From positions 34,024,610-34,088,609 of the forward strand of contig NC_030382.2 in assembly GCF_001625215.2 (NCBI RefSeq): a DNA stretch of 64,000 nt. Direction: 5' to 3'. The position numbers and the translations under genes are program-made. Under the pieces are notes generated by a model, which worked only from the letters and a program-made list of their open reading frames with translations, was not told the origin of the DNA and made no database searches. The stretch comes from Daucus carota subsp. sativus (taxonomy: Eukaryota > Streptophyta > Magnoliopsida > Apiales > Apiaceae). Shown piece by piece: positions 49,237 through 61,040 of this stretch (position 1 is its first letter; every line of letters starts with the position of its first letter).

Positions 49237-52200
49237 ATGAGTGATGCAATTATAGGTGACCTTGCTAGCGGCTTGATTCGTAAGCTCGTTTCGCTTGCAA
49301 CCGAAGAAATAATACTAGCTTGGAATCTTCTGGACGATCTCGTAAGACTAAGGCAAAGGATGGAATCAATTGACGCTCTCTTACTCGACGCTGCTACCAA
49401 GAAACTAACCATGTCGGCTGTCCAAACCTGGTTCAACCAAATCGAAGCTGTCGCTCATGTTGCTGATGTTTTTATGGACGAACTTGCGTACCAAGTCACT
49501 CGACATAAGGTACAGCATCATAGAGTATGGGATTTTCTCATTCCATCTAAAAAAAGCAGCTTATTATATCGTTTTAAAGTAGCTCATAAGATGAAGTCTA
49601 TCAATACTTCATTTGACAATATTTTTACAAGTGCTGGAGAGCTTGGGCTTCAGCCTGTAGCTCATTTACTTGCCACTATGCAAACGAGGCTAATACGCAA
49701 GACACCTCACTCTGAAGACAAGTCACTATTAGTTGGGAGAGATGATGATATATCTTATTTAGTCCAAATGGTGTGCAAGAATCATGAAGTTGAATTGCCT
49801 GTCACTGCTGTATATGGGATGGGGGGTCAAGGCAAGACGACGGTTGCGCGAATGGTGTACAATAGAGATGCTGTGATCAATATGTTTCCGAAGAGGATGT
49901 GGATAACTGTGTCAGAAGATTTTGATTTCATGAAGATTTTGAATCAAATGGTGGTGTCACTCACTTCAACGGCTTCTGTTTTGGAGAATACAGAAGGGTT
50001 GATTAAAGAGCTTCAAAAGAATCTCAAGGGGGAGAAGTTTTTACTTGTACTGGATGATGTGTGGAATGAGAAACCGGAGGAGTGGGATAACTTGAGGAAT
50101 TCTTTGCTTGAAATTGGTGGTGCGAGAGGAAGCAATATATTGATTACCACACGTAGTCAGGAAGTTGCTTATGCCATGAGATGTTCTGTTTCTTATCAGG
50201 TGAAGATATTATCGGAGGAAGATAGTTATGAATTGTTCAAGAGAATAGCTTTTTCTCATGGTGGAATCGTAGAGACAGAGGCATTTGAAGAGTTGGGGAG
50301 AAGATTGGTGAAACGGTGTGGTGGCTTGCCTCTGGCAATCAAAACACTAGGCGGTTTGTTGCACTCAAAGGAGTCTGAACAAGAATGGTTGGAGATCCAA
50401 AACAGTGAAATATGGAAATCAAAAGGTGTATTGGCTTCCTTGCGTTTGTCATATGATAATTTACCATATTCTTCGTTGAAAAGATGTTTTGCATATTGCT
50501 CCATCATACCAAAGGATACCGACATTTGTAAGGATGAATTAGCACAGATATGGAAGGCATTGGGATTTCTATTGCCTGCTAGAGGAAGTACTGCATTAAT
50601 GGAAGATATTGGCTACGAGTACTTCAACATTCTGTTATGTAATTCTTTGTTACAAGACGTAGAAAAGGATGCAGTGGGAAACATCACTAGTTGCAAGATG
50701 CATGATCTAGTGCATGATCTTGCACTAGATCTATCTAAATATCACTCTGTAACTGTGAAGACAGGCCATGAGCTGAACATTGTATCCCATATCTCCCAGC
50801 CTATATATTTGAGGCTTGATGAACGAATTTCAAATAGAAACCCAGCAATTTTAAAGAGAAATCTTGAGAGGGTTCAAGCATTATATACTGGGGCTCGTTT
50901 CCTGGGTGACATGTTACCTTACCTCAAACACTTGACTGTTCTGGTTTTGAATGCTAATGAAATCACTTCTGAGTTGCCAAGTTCGTTGAGCAAGATGAAA
51001 TATCTAAAATATCTTGATATCTCTTGTTTCCGTGGTATATTGCCAAGCTACATCACAGACCTCTACAATTTGGAGACATTGAGAGTTTGGGCTCTACAAG
51101 TTCTTCCAAAAGAGTTCTGCAATTTGATTAACTTGAGACATCTATACATTGTGAATCCACATGAAAGATGCATGTTTATTGGGATCGAGAATTTAACTTG
51201 TCTACAAACGCTGCCTCACTTTGTTGTGAGTCCAGATCATAGTTGTCTTGTTAAAAATTTAGGAGGGTTGAATAATCTGAGAGGCAAACTTGACCTCTAT
51301 GGCCTTGATAATGTGGAAGATATGGTTGAAGCAACTCAAGCGAAGCTCTGTCTAAAGCCTAATCTCCAGTCTTTAGTGTTAGAATGGGACACCAATACAA
51401 GTCTAAGGGTAGACGAAGAATACAATGATGAGGAAGTGATGAGAGGATTAAAACCCCACACCAATCTGAAAGAATTAAAGATTGAATACTTTAAGGGGAA
51501 GCAGCTTGCATCATGGATTGCAATGATGACCAACTTGGTAAAAATCACATTGAGATATTGCTCAAGATGTGAAGGACTTCCAACACTGGGCCACCTTCCT
51601 AAACTTAGGGAGATGGAGATAAATAGGATGAAAAATGTCAAATTCATTGGGGACAATTCCAGTGGAGGTCGCGGTAGTGGTGGTACTGAGTTTACTGCAA
51701 GTTGGGGAACAAAAACTAATACAACTATGTATCCATCATTGACAAAACTCCGTTTCTTTGATTTGCCAGAGCTTGAAGAATGGCTGGAATCGGTTATGAG
51801 TACATGTGATGAAGACCGAAGTACTATGCTAGCATTTCCTAAACTTGAGGTTTTGGAAATCAATGGTTGTCCAAAGTTGACAAGAATCCCGGGTAGTTGT
51901 TTTCCTTCCTTGAAATTATTGTTCATAGTAGATTCAGACAGCAGCAGCATGATACTAGAAACAATTAGTAGAAATGTTAGCTCACTCGCGTATCTACGAC
52001 TGGAGAATATTAGCAACGGAGGAGGAGGCTCATCCTCTTCGTCTTCTTCTTCAAAAATGGATTCCATAATTGATCAGCTCCTGGAAAACAATTTTAAGTC
52101 TTTGGAAACTTTGAAACTATATGACTGCAAGGGATTGACAAGTCTGAAACTTGGTCCGGCTATTAAGGAATTAGAAGTGAGTTACTGTCATGATCTAACC

Positions 52201-52287
52201 AGTATCAATTTAGTCGAAGACTCAAGTGTTCTGAACTATGTTACGATTTGGGGATGCCCCTCTCTTTCAAACTGGATATCAGGTTAG
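49237..52287 (+). CDS. CC-NB-ARC-LRR (CNL) disease-resistance protein
   Basis: Single exon, 1,016 residues from MSDAIIGDLASGLIRKLVSL, a typical Rx-N coiled-coil start. An in-frame ATG at 49105 lies inside a MITE and is judged spurious. NB-ARC landmarks: P-loop GMGGQGKTT (about 194), kinase-2 LLVLDDVW (about 269), RNBS-B NILITTRS, GLPLA (about 363), RNBS-D CFAYCSIIPKD and an intact MHD motif in CKMHDLVHDLA (about 488). About 20 leucine-rich repeats follow, with cysteine-containing units (LKLYDCKGLTSL, VTIWGCPSLSNW) and an odd GGGG-Ser8 insert near 930. All key nucleotide-binding residues are present, so it looks functional. NLRs of this RGA-like class detect pathogen effectors and trigger cell death; the specificity cannot be read from sequence. 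The protein stops soon after an LRR with little C-terminal tail. Confidence 0.95.
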   Translation: MSDAIIGDLASGLIRKLVSLATEEIILAWNLLDDLVRLRQRMESIDALLLDAATKKLTMSAVQTWFNQIEAVAHVADVFMDELAYQVTRHKVQHHRVWDFLIPSKKSSLLYRFKVAHKMKSINTSFDNIFTSAGELGLQPVAHLLATMQTRLIRKTPHSEDKSLLVGRDDDISYLVQMVCKNHEVELPVTAVYGMGGQGKTTVARMVYNRDAVINMFPKRMWITVSEDFDFMKILNQMVVSLTSTASVLENTEGLIKELQKNLKGEKFLLVLDDVWNEKPEEWDNLRNSLLEIGGARGSNILITTRSQEVAYAMRCSVSYQVKILSEEDSYELFKRIAFSHGGIVETEAFEELGRRLVKRCGGLPLAIKTLGGLLHSKESEQEWLEIQNSEIWKSKGVLASLRLSYDNLPYSSLKRCFAYCSIIPKDTDICKDELAQIWKALGFLLPARGSTALMEDIGYEYFNILLCNSLLQDVEKDAVGNITSCKMHDLVHDLALDLSKYHSVTVKTGHELNIVSHISQPIYLRLDERISNRNPAILKRNLERVQALYTGARFLGDMLPYLKHLTVLVLNANEITSELPSSLSKMKYLKYLDISCFRGILPSYITDLYNLETLRVWALQVLPKEFCNLINLRHLYIVNPHERCMFIGIENLTCLQTLPHFVVSPDHSCLVKNLGGLNNLRGKLDLYGLDNVEDMVEATQAKLCLKPNLQSLVLEWDTNTSLRVDEEYNDEEVMRGLKPHTNLKELKIEYFKGKQLASWIAMMTNLVKITLRYCSRCEGLPTLGHLPKLREMEINRMKNVKFIGDNSSGGRGSGGTEFTASWGTKTNTTMYPSLTKLRFFDLPELEEWLESVMSTCDEDRSTMLAFPKLEVLEINGCPKLTRIPGSCFPSLKLLFIVDSDSSSMILETISRNVSSLAYLRLENISNGGGGSSSSSSSSKMDSIIDQLLENNFKSLETLKLYDCKGLTSLKLGPAIKELEVSYCHDLTSINLVEDSSVLNYVTIWGCPSLSNWISG

Positions 52288-53135
52288 ATCTCCTTGGTTG
52301 GGACAGGTAAGGTCGAACAGTCAATGATGCCTACCTGCGGGGGAACTTGATGATTAATCCTGTCAAAGACCCAGGGAAGAAGGATGTAGGAAGGGGAGTA
52401 AGCCAGAATTGTCAAGGATTCAGCATATTTCAAATATAAGACGGTACAACATCCAAATTTCCCATAATTCTCTATTTTTAGATCATTGATTTGCTTAATT
52501 ATTTTTATATCTGCTTATGATTCAGGGATGATGATATATCCAATTCGAAAATTAGGAACGGACTTGTCATACCATGATTTTATTAAATTCTTTTCAAGCC
52601 GGGAAATTAAAATGTTGCAAGAACATCTAATATGTCCTCATTTTCTTTGTTTATACCGATGGCTATAATTGGTGAATACTGAATACATAATAAACTTATA
52701 TACTGACTTATGATTCGTATTTCATCAGGGTGTGTTCCACTGCTACTAATTATTTATAATTCGTTTAAAAAATATTTATTTTTAGTCATTCATCAAAATT
52801 ATACACAATTTGATCTATTTTCATTTGAAAATGTGAGTTTTGTTTACCTTAATTAGGCTGGATGAGATGAAGGTAGAGAATCAGAGAAGACTTTCTTCCA
52901 GACATGGCATTGAACATAACAACTGCAGGAACAAAGAAGGAAGCACATGCAAAGGAAGAAGAAGAATGGGAACATTTGAGATCAGGCAGAGGTATAGGTT
53001 CTTGAGTGCTGGATCAGAGTATCAGACAGAACTTTGGAATGTTTTGTTTAGTTCTTAACAACTGGCATCATGTGCTTAGGCCCTTGCTGTCCGGCCCTTC
53101 TTATTATGTTAAAAATTTATGAGAGATATGCCAAC
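52288..53135 (+). other. 3' region of the CNL gene
   Basis: Downstream of the stop a donor-like GACAG|GTAAGG (52304/52305) and an acceptor-like TTAATTAG|GCTGG (about 52856) suggest a 3' UTR intron. An open, AG-rich stretch follows to about 53058. The 52512-52621 part recurs at 29418-29529. No further protein is supported. Confidence 0.45.
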
Positions 53136-53215
53136 AAGGTGTTGGTGCGGTGGTTGAGCTCTGGTACCCCTTGATATGAACCTGCCACTTGACCGAGTTA
53201 ATTATCAAAGTGGTT
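53136..53215 (+). mobile_element. SINE-like fragment (box A region)
   Basis: The sequence GTTGGTGCGGTGGTTGAGCTC is close to the tRNA-like head at 60963-60983. Box B is degraded, so it is a fragment at best. Confidence 0.4.
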
Positions 53216-54702
53216 TATGATTATGAAGAAATTTCGATAGTAATTCTTTATTTGTCACATTAGTTTTTCCTCTTTTGCTAAATTTGGTCTCCGCTTTACT
53301 GTTGTATGAACTAAAATAGTTGAGACCTCCCGATGAACCTGAGCACTGGTCTCAGTGGTGACATGGCGGCCTTGATAATGCTTATGCATCGAAAGAGTTG
53401 TCACTCCAGCGATCTCTAGTAAGTCCTGAATGTTTTATGGATCGAAATAGTTATCATTGTAGCAATTCAAAGACTCGCTTTCATACTGAGATGCAGACGC
53501 TGTTGGTTGTTCATTACAGTAGCCTGTAGGCACACCTTAAGACACTGGGTGACAATGGACTCTACTTACATAATTCGATCGCTCCCTATTTATGTACTAA
53601 AACCAAATTACGGTTACTATTTCATCATTATCGTGTTGTTCTTAACTAAGTCTTGTGTGTTTATTTGGATAAAATGGAATGATGAGAGAATGAATTTTAA
53701 GATACGTGTCGAATAATAAAAATATTATAAATAAATGAGATATATAGGAAAATAATATATATACGTAATATTTGTGATATTGATCAAGGACAGCTTCCTT
53801 AATTTGCCTCTCACGTAGTGTATATATGATTATTAAGCTAATTGTTCAACACATCCGTTAGGTAATTAGAAAGTCCAATTTAGACTTTCTCCAAATAAAT
53901 ACCCATATACTATAGTCAGTCTTTATTAATCCTTTTCTGTAGTAAGACTAACATACATCCCACTAATTGATCTTCTAAATTTCCTGCACTATTTCTTTAT
54001 TATCAAAAGGCCCAGTCCAAGGTTTATTTCAGGTATCTTTATATGCCTGTGTCTTCTATCCGCCAAACGTGCATGCACCTATCCTTTGCGTGTCATTCAG
54101 TATGTATACTAACTACTAAGTTGCTGAAGCAACTACTTTATTAATATGCACCACATCATAATTTTGCCTATACATATGCGATGACAGAATCAAGTAAGGT
54201 TGGTGTTAACCACTCGGAGGGGGATTTGTTTCTTAGTCCCGATTGTTTTGAAATCCTGATTCCGAGCCAGAGGAAGAAAAAACTTAATGATACTAATCAT
54301 ATTGATGAATGTTATAACAAAAATTACTCAAATGCATGCTTCACTTTTGAACTATAAGGTTTTTCCTTTTATAACTTAAATCAGTAAAGATCAAATTGAA
54401 CAATGGTACTACTTCAAGTCTTCAACATTCTAATACATATGCAACAATAAGAATACTTCAAAAACTGAAAACTTGTCCTATTTGGAACAAGCACAGGACA
54501 AAGTCAATCTACATTTGCGATAGACGTGCTTCTGGTTTCTTGGTGAACATATATCAAAGTTGACTTCATTACCAACAATATTCTGAGTTCTCAGACATTC
54601 TATCTCACCAACTTTTGATGAGTACTATAAGTACCCTGTCAACTCACTCTTATAACCATATTACTACAAACTACTACTGATCCTTCCTTGCTTCAGACAA
54701 CC
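53216..54702. other. Intergenic region and PME promoter
   Basis: No gene is supported. The stretch directly before the PME start contains a TATA-like ACTATAAGTA at about 54624-54633, some 70-80 bp before the ATG, a plausible core promoter. Confidence 0.5.
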
Positions 54703-56441
54703 ATGGCCTTTAAACCCTATGTTTCCACTTCTGTCAGCACAACTTTCCTCATCTTTCTACTACCATTTTTGTTCTCTTCGGAGGCCTTGGCCGCGCATGT
54801 CTGTGATTCCACTCCTTATCCATCCTTATGTCGATCCTCTCTTCCCAATAACAACAATGCCAAAGTCCATGACTATGGCCAATCTTCGTTCACCACTTCC
54901 TTATCAACAGCTCGTGCATTTCTGTCATTAACACAAAAATTTCTTGACAGAAGCTCCGGTTTGCCATCCGGAGCTGTGGCTGCTCTTGAAGATTGCAGGT
55001 TACTGGCTGAGCTAAACGTTGATTATATACTTGAATCGTCCACAATTACAAAACAAGCTGAGACGTTGTCTGTTGCTCAAGCTGACACCGTTCATACGTT
55101 AATGAGTTCAGTTTTAACCAATACGCAGACTTGTTTAGATGGACTTGAACAAACTGCTTCGACTTGGAGTCTTAAAGATGGAGTATCCGTGCCTCTTGTT
55201 AATGCAACTAAGAGTTATAGTCTTTCTTTATCGCTTTTCAAAACCGGATGGGTTTCAAAAACAAAAAGAGTCTCATCTCATACTCCAAGGAGAAGAGGCG
55301 CATTTGCACAGGGTAGATTTCCCTTTAAGACATCTGACAAAAATAAAGCGATTTTTGAAAAAATAGGTCGAAGACATCTACTACAAGATGATGGTGATTA
55401 TATTGTGGTGAGCGACATTGTGGTCGTGAGTCAGGATGGAACAGGGAACTTTACAACCATCAATGAGGCCTTAACTTTGGCTCCCAACAAAACTTTAGCT
55501 AGTGATGGCTACTTTGTGATATATGTCACGGCTGGGGTGTACGAAGAATATGTGTCCATTCCAAAGAACAACAAGTACGTGATGATGATTGGGGACGGAA
55601 TTAATCAGACAGTGATCACAGGCGACCGTAGCACTGCTGATGGCTTCACAACTTTCAACTCTGCAACATTTGGTAAGACATCATCGATTTCTTGATTAAT
55701 TTGATTTAAAAAAATAATTGAGTTATGTTGTGACAAAATGTTGTTAATGCAGCTGTAGTAGGACAGGGATTTGTGGCCGTGAATATAACATTCCGGAACA
55801 CAGCAGGGGGAGCAGATCACCAGGCAGTTGCCATGAGAAGTGGCGCGGATATGTCAACATTCTATAGCTGCAGCTTTGAAGGGTATCAAGATACGCTATA
55901 TACACACTCCAACAGGCAATTCTACACAGAATGTGACATATATGGCACAGTCGACTTCATATTTGGCAACGGAGCAGCTATGCTACAAGACTGCAACATC
56001 TATCCGCGTCTGCCTCTGGCTAATCAATTCAATGCCATAACTGCACAAGGAAGAACTGATTTGACACAGAACACAGGCATTTCAATACAGAACTGTAATA
56101 TTAGAGCGGCTGATGATCTGGCATCAAGCAATGGAGGCACGCAGACTTATCTCGGGAGGCCTTGGAAACAGTATTCGCGGACAGTGTATCTGCAATCTTT
56201 TATGGATAGTTTGATAAACCCTGTTGGTTGGCATGAATGGTCTGGAAATTTTGCCTTGGATACTTTGTATTATGCGGAGTTCAGCAACACAGGGCCTGGA
56301 TCAAACACTAGTGGCAGAGTTACATGGCCAGGTTATCACATTATTAATGCAACAGAGGCTGCTGATTTTACAGTTGCTAACTTTATATCTGGGGATAGCT
56401 GGTTACCTCAAACTGGAGTGCCTTATTCAAGCGGCTTATAA
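54703..56441 (+). CDS. PME: Pectin methylesterase with PMEI pro-domain
   Basis: Two exons, 54703-55672 and 55753-56441 (1,659 nt, 552 residues), joined in phase 1. It starts ACC-ATG-G with a signal peptide (FLIFLLPFLFSSEALA). The PMEI-type pro-domain (about 35-195) carries the CDSTPYPSLC cysteine pair. A processing site GRRHLLQ, the subtilase-cut RRLL-like motif, comes near residue 230, followed by the catalytic PME domain. Signature motifs: GVYEEYV, QAVAMR, GYQDTLY (first catalytic Asp), DFIFGN (second Asp) and LGRPWKQYSR (substrate Arg). All catalytic residues are present. The enzyme removes methyl groups from wall homogalacturonan, changing stiffness and polygalacturonase access. The neighbouring gene encodes a PMEI-domain protein. 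Confidence 0.97.
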
Positions 56442-57085
56442 CTGTGAAAGGCCAGCTTATTTTCCGCGTTCTTGATTTTACGCTGGAATCTTTAAAAGAG
56501 AAACAAGCTGTTACAATTCAAATTTATACTCGGTGGTTAGGATTATTGACAGATTCATCATCTGGAAAATATACCTTCAGTTATGTATTAATTTTTGTTC
56601 ATTTTGCACTTGTTCTCGGAAATATGTTACGCCTTCGGTTCCAATCATTTCTTTACGCTTTCTTTTTTAAACATATCAAAACCAATTTTTTATATTTCGA
56701 AACTTACCAAATATAATAAAATTTTATAATATAAAAATCGACTGCCTCACTACTTTAAAATATCAGTCGGTCCTACCGCTATCCTTAGGTTTCTTACTTT
56801 TTCACTCTTAATTTATATATTTTCTTAAGTTTCATATCCACCTCAAATGTAACATTTGGATGGGAGGACGGACGGAGTATGTGATCTGGCACAGTTGAGT
56901 TGACTGAGTAAACATATTGATGAAGTAGAATGGTTCCAGTAAATGTGCAGGCCCTGTTTGAGTGGTTTACCGTAGCTTGCAGACTCTGCATGGTCATGCT
57001 TCCTAATAATTCTCCCTGCCAATCAATGAATGAAGAAAAACAAAAGCCAAGAAACAAAGAAAAACATTATCAGACAAAGAAACAA
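56442..57085. other. PME 3' UTR and spacer to the inhibitor gene
   Basis: No gene is supported. A Stowaway right-end remnant (GATGGGAGGACGGACGGAGTA) lies at about 56859-56879. The open frame from 56930 before the ATG at 57086 has no signal peptide and is treated as 5' UTR. Confidence 0.55.
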
Positions 57086-57694
57086 ATGAATCCAACCATG
57101 TCAAGCTTCATTTTCCTATTATCACTCACACTTTCCTTTTCGATTTGTCCCGATCCGACCACAGCAGCTGTCACACCTGCCCAGGAAATCTCAGCCTCAC
57201 TAAATGAACTAATCGCACAAGCTTGTAGTTCTACACCTAACAAAGATCTCTGTCACCAGACAATCAATGCAGACAACAAAACACCGAAAAACGACATCAA
57301 TGATCTCGCTTTCATAACTTTCGAAGCTGCATCCATCAAGACCGTCGCAAACATAGAATACATTACACGATCAAGTGAAGATCCCGAGATCGGTCAGGCA
57401 GGAGACGCGGGAAAGTCTTCACTAAAGCAGGTGTTTGATGACTGTGAGCAGCAATACGAAGGCGCCATGGATGATGTCGATAACTCAGTTAATTACTTGG
57501 CTAGCAGAACAAAAGACGATGATAAACAGATTCATGGTTTGTTGAAAGATGCGGTTTCATCGATTGAAGCATGCCAGAAGAATCTGGAAGGGAAGGGCCC
57601 CAAAACAGAGCAGCTTATCAAACTCAATCAGGAGGCCTTGGACTTGTTGAACAATGCTCTCGGAGTTTTTCATGTTATTTATAAGCAAAAATAA
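57086..57694 (+). CDS. Invertase / pectin methylesterase inhibitor-domain protein
   Basis: Intronless, 202 residues. It starts at MNPTMSSFIFLLSLTLSFSI, a signal peptide; an equally placed ATG 12 bases later is possible. The PMEI fold is shown by four spaced cysteines: C47 and C56 (ACSSTPNKDLC) form the N-terminal hairpin bridge, and C120 (FDDCEQQY) and C163 (IEACQK) form the second. A conserved LKDAVSSIEAC helix is also present. Secreted members inhibit either apoplastic/vacuolar invertase or PME by a 1:1 complex; which one cannot be told from sequence. It is acidic, with many Asp/Glu. It lies 645 bp after the PME gene on the same strand, so co-regulation is possible but not shown. Confidence 0.93.
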   Translation: MNPTMSSFIFLLSLTLSFSICPDPTTAAVTPAQEISASLNELIAQACSSTPNKDLCHQTINADNKTPKNDINDLAFITFEAASIKTVANIEYITRSSEDPEIGQAGDAGKSSLKQVFDDCEQQYEGAMDDVDNSVNYLASRTKDDDKQIHGLLKDAVSSIEACQKNLEGKGPKTEQLIKLNQEALDLLNNALGVFHVIYKQK

Positions 57695-58716
57695 GGATTT
57701 GTGTAAACATTATTAATCTCCAAAACCATAGATAAGTAATCACATTCATGCTCCCCGCGATCTGTTTTAGGCATGATGTGACGTTTATTCACCCAATATT
57801 AGGCGTTTTGACTGTATTGTTAAAATTATTACTCATTCTATTTTGAAATGAAAAATATTTTATGCACAAAATTTTTGGAGGTTGGAGGTTTCGAGTCTTT
57901 CGACCATCAAAAGATGGAATAGTTTTTATCTTGGATTTCTAGTACAATTCTAGTTGGATAATTATGTCAAATCAGAAGATGAACATCACATATATCCGAT
58001 ATATCATACTCCTATATATTAATAAAGAGTGAATATTTTTTATAAGTTTTAATTTGAATATAAGATTTTGCACGAAACTTCTAAGAACAGTTTGGATGCT
58101 ACAAACGACTATAAATTAGTATTCGAATGATGATACTTAAAAATATAGTCGATCATTTATATCTTAAGCCAACGACAATGATAGCTCCATTAAACTTGAT
58201 ACTCTTATAAATACGGTAAAAATAGAGGATATACAAGCCATATATCAGGGATCGATTCTTAGGTAACGACGGGAATGATCATACATGTTTTTTACCAATG
58301 ATCTATGATGATTGTGCATAACTTTGCATCATTCTATTTTACCAGGAATTGCAATAAATTCAACCCAAAAAAGTATACATAATCTCACATGTAATGTTGA
58401 ATATTCTCAATCGTAAATCATTTGGAAATTGAGGCTAATTAATTTTTAAGACATACACTCTGTAGAAAATTGGTCAAATTCCTTCACAACAATATCGAGT
58501 TTTATATCAAACTCGCACCCGATGAGATGGGTGAGTCAAGTGAGATATTTTGACGTAAATATTGACCAGTTAAATATAAACCCCAACAATATCTATGATC
58601 GAAATATCAAAAAATCATTCAATTATGAGAAATCAACCAAAACAACGTAAATCTGAGCCCGGAATTTTTCAATGCAGTCTGTGTATATGATCCTGATGTA
58701 TTCTGCTTTCTTTCTG
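57695..58716. other. AT-rich intergenic DNA
   Basis: It includes the 3' UTR of the inhibitor gene. No other gene or element recognised. Confidence 0.5.
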
Positions 58717-59387
58717 GAGTTAATTACACTTTATAATCTCTAGGTTTGCTCCAAAAGCAGTTTAGTACCTGAACTTTAAAACGTGGCAATATGCACCCTA
58801 CACTTAGTATTCCCGTGCAAGTTGTAACCCCTAGTCACTATTCCGTCTAAATCTGCCGTTAACTTTAACTGTTTGAGAGGTAACAGTGTGTATATTAGTT
58901 TCTAACAGCTACTTTACCCCCTGTGACCCCTAAAAGTTTATGTATAATATTTTGAAATTATTTCTGAACACACACAACGATGTAAAAAAAATCAAAATAA
59001 CTTTTAAAATATGTATTTATTTTAAAATTTTAAAATAAGTTACATCGTTTATGTAAAAAAAAGTTGAATTTTCAAATTCTAAATCTAGATACATATTTTA
59101 AAAATTATTTCATTTTTTTTACATCGTTGTGTGTGTTCAGAATTAATTTCAAAAGATAATACATAATTTTTGAGGGCTCACATGGGGTAAAGTAGCTGTT
59201 AGAAACTAATATACACACTGTTATCTCTCAAACAGTTAAAGTTAACGGCAAATTTGGACGGAATAGTGACTAGGGGTTACAACTTGCACATGAATGTTAA
59301 GTGTAGGATGCATATTGACACGATTTAAAGTTCAGATACTAAACTGTATTTGGAGCAAACCTAGAGGTTACAAAGTGTAATTAACTC
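58717..59387. mobile_element. 671-bp foldback element with ~280-bp inverted arms
   Basis: The ends are GAGTTAATTACACTTT and AAAGTGTAATTAACTC. The arms (about 58717-59000 and 59100-59387) share CTAGGTTTGCTCC, GTAACCCCTAGTCACTATTC, CTGTTTGAGAG and GAACACACACAACGATGTAA, all inverted. The small AT-rich loop is non-coding. Flanks TTCTTTCTG / TTCCCTCTA are only a weak 9-bp duplication, so Mutator-like membership is a guess. Confidence 0.75.
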
Positions 59388-60067
59388 TTCCCTCTAGTAT
59401 AACGCTCAAGGTCTCCGTGATTGGAAATCGACGGTCCAAGCTAAATACAATCCAACCAAATATAAGTTCAACAATATTGTGGTAAGTAATTTCAAAAAAA
59501 AAAAAAAACAATATTGTGGTAAGTATTCAATAAACATAAAAATGTCGTAACAATTTCGAATATTATCTTAGTAAATAAACTTTAACAACGTATCTTCTCA
59601 TTATGTTGTATTGTTAAAATAATATATTCGAGGAGAATGATGTGTTGAAAATGACTAATTTTTTATTGATAAAAATATTTTAGCACATTATTATAACTCT
59701 TCTGAAGACTTTACTTTTAAAAGAAGTAAAGTTTAGTAGCCAAATTAAATAAAATATATTTAAAATATATAACAGGAAAGTATGTAAAATCTATTTCAAT
59801 ATTTTAAAATTATAGAAAAAATTATGGTTGGAATTTTATCAATTCAACTATTAAAAAAGTCTCAGAAACAATTCCTTCTCATGCTACGGGGACACTTTTT
59901 ATTTGCATATATAATAACTAGTTCTCAATTTGTTTTTAAACGCGTTAAGTAACTTATTTATATTGATATTGGTTAAGAGTAGCTCAGTGGTAGAGTGGTA
60001 GAGCTATTTACAGAACAGATACTAATGAGTATTATTAGACTTATTCAAAAAAAAACTTATGTATCGG
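59388..60067. other. AT-rich intergenic DNA with a tRNA-like box A
   Basis: A box A-like GTAGCTCAGTGGTAGAG occurs at about 59984-60000, followed ~45 bp later by a short poly(A). No box B is present, so it is at most a SINE fragment. Confidence 0.4.
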
Positions 60068-60726
60068 GGGCGTTTGGCTGAACTTAAAAAAAGTGACTTA
60101 TTGCTTAAAATAAAGAAGTGGATTAAAATTGAGAAGTTGGTTTGAACTTATAAGCTACTGTAAGTGTTTGGATACTGTAACTTATAAGTTTTTTAAGTGT
60201 TTGATAACTTAACTTATAAGTTGATATAGTTTTGGAATTTTATAATTTTATAATATAATAATTTGCCTCTTTTAAAATATAAATAATAATAATAAAAGAC
60301 CTTTTATTGGTAATACATGAAATATTTTACAAATATCAAACTTTATCGGAATATTGAATCACAGAACAACGAATGTAAGCAAAAATGAAAATATTCTTTT
60401 CATTTGCAACAACACATGAGAGATGACACAAAATGCAAGGAAATCATAGTTTTTAACTTCTATATATTTAAAGATTATGTGCTGAATGGAGAAAAAAAAT
60501 ATTACGCGGAACATATCAATTCATCCTTGCATCACTGGACATGGGGTGGGTCACAGAGAAAAAAAAAGCAGAAGCCAAGTCTCCAAAAGAAGTTATGTTT
60601 TGTAGCTTTTTTATTGAGCTTCTTTCAGTTAATATAAGCGCTTCATTTGATTTGCCAAACGGGAGTGAAAAAAGAAGAAGCAGACTTCTGGGCTTTTAAG
60701 CCCAGAAGTTATATTCCCAAACGCCC
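60068..60726. mobile_element. GGGCGTTTGG-type MITE, intact relative of the split one
   Basis: The ends GGGCGTTTGGCTG and CCCAAACGCCC are inverted repeats. The interior words TTTTAAGCCCAGAAG, AAGCGC and GAGCTTCTTTCAG match, in inverted order, the MITE split by the Gypsy element at 33462/47339. It contains a meaningless open frame (60404-60637). Confidence 0.75.
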
Positions 60727-60960
60727 ACGATATGTTTCTTGTTTTTCACCTCTCCGAGAGAGGATCACTTATATTGATATTTTTAGCTTGATTGTGCTCT
60801 GCAAATATTTTTGATAGATTTTCTCGCTTATATTGAATTTTTGTTCAGTTTATCAATTTTCAATTTTAAACTAGAAAAATATGGTTGAGTTATGAACTAG
60901 TATCAGTTCATAATTTAATAATAGATCGTATTTGTTTTACTATCTGGAAGAAGCCAGCAA

Positions 60961-61040
60961 AGGTTGGTGCAGTGGTTGAGCTCATGTCTCTTTTGCGGGA
61001 GTTTAGGAGTTCGACTCCTGGCGATTAATCAAATGCCTAT
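60961..61040 (+). mobile_element. tRNA-derived SINE-like head
   Basis: Box A-like TTGGTGCAGTGGTTGAGCTC and box B-like GAGTTCGACTCCTGG are about 25 bp apart, as in tRNA-derived SINEs. A tail is not obvious. It is related to the fragment at 53136. Confidence 0.5.

Noticed and set aside
51336..52067. 243-residue minus-strand frame under the CNL gene
   Set aside because: Antisense of an LRR coding region with a clear sense protein; no start context or domain of its own.
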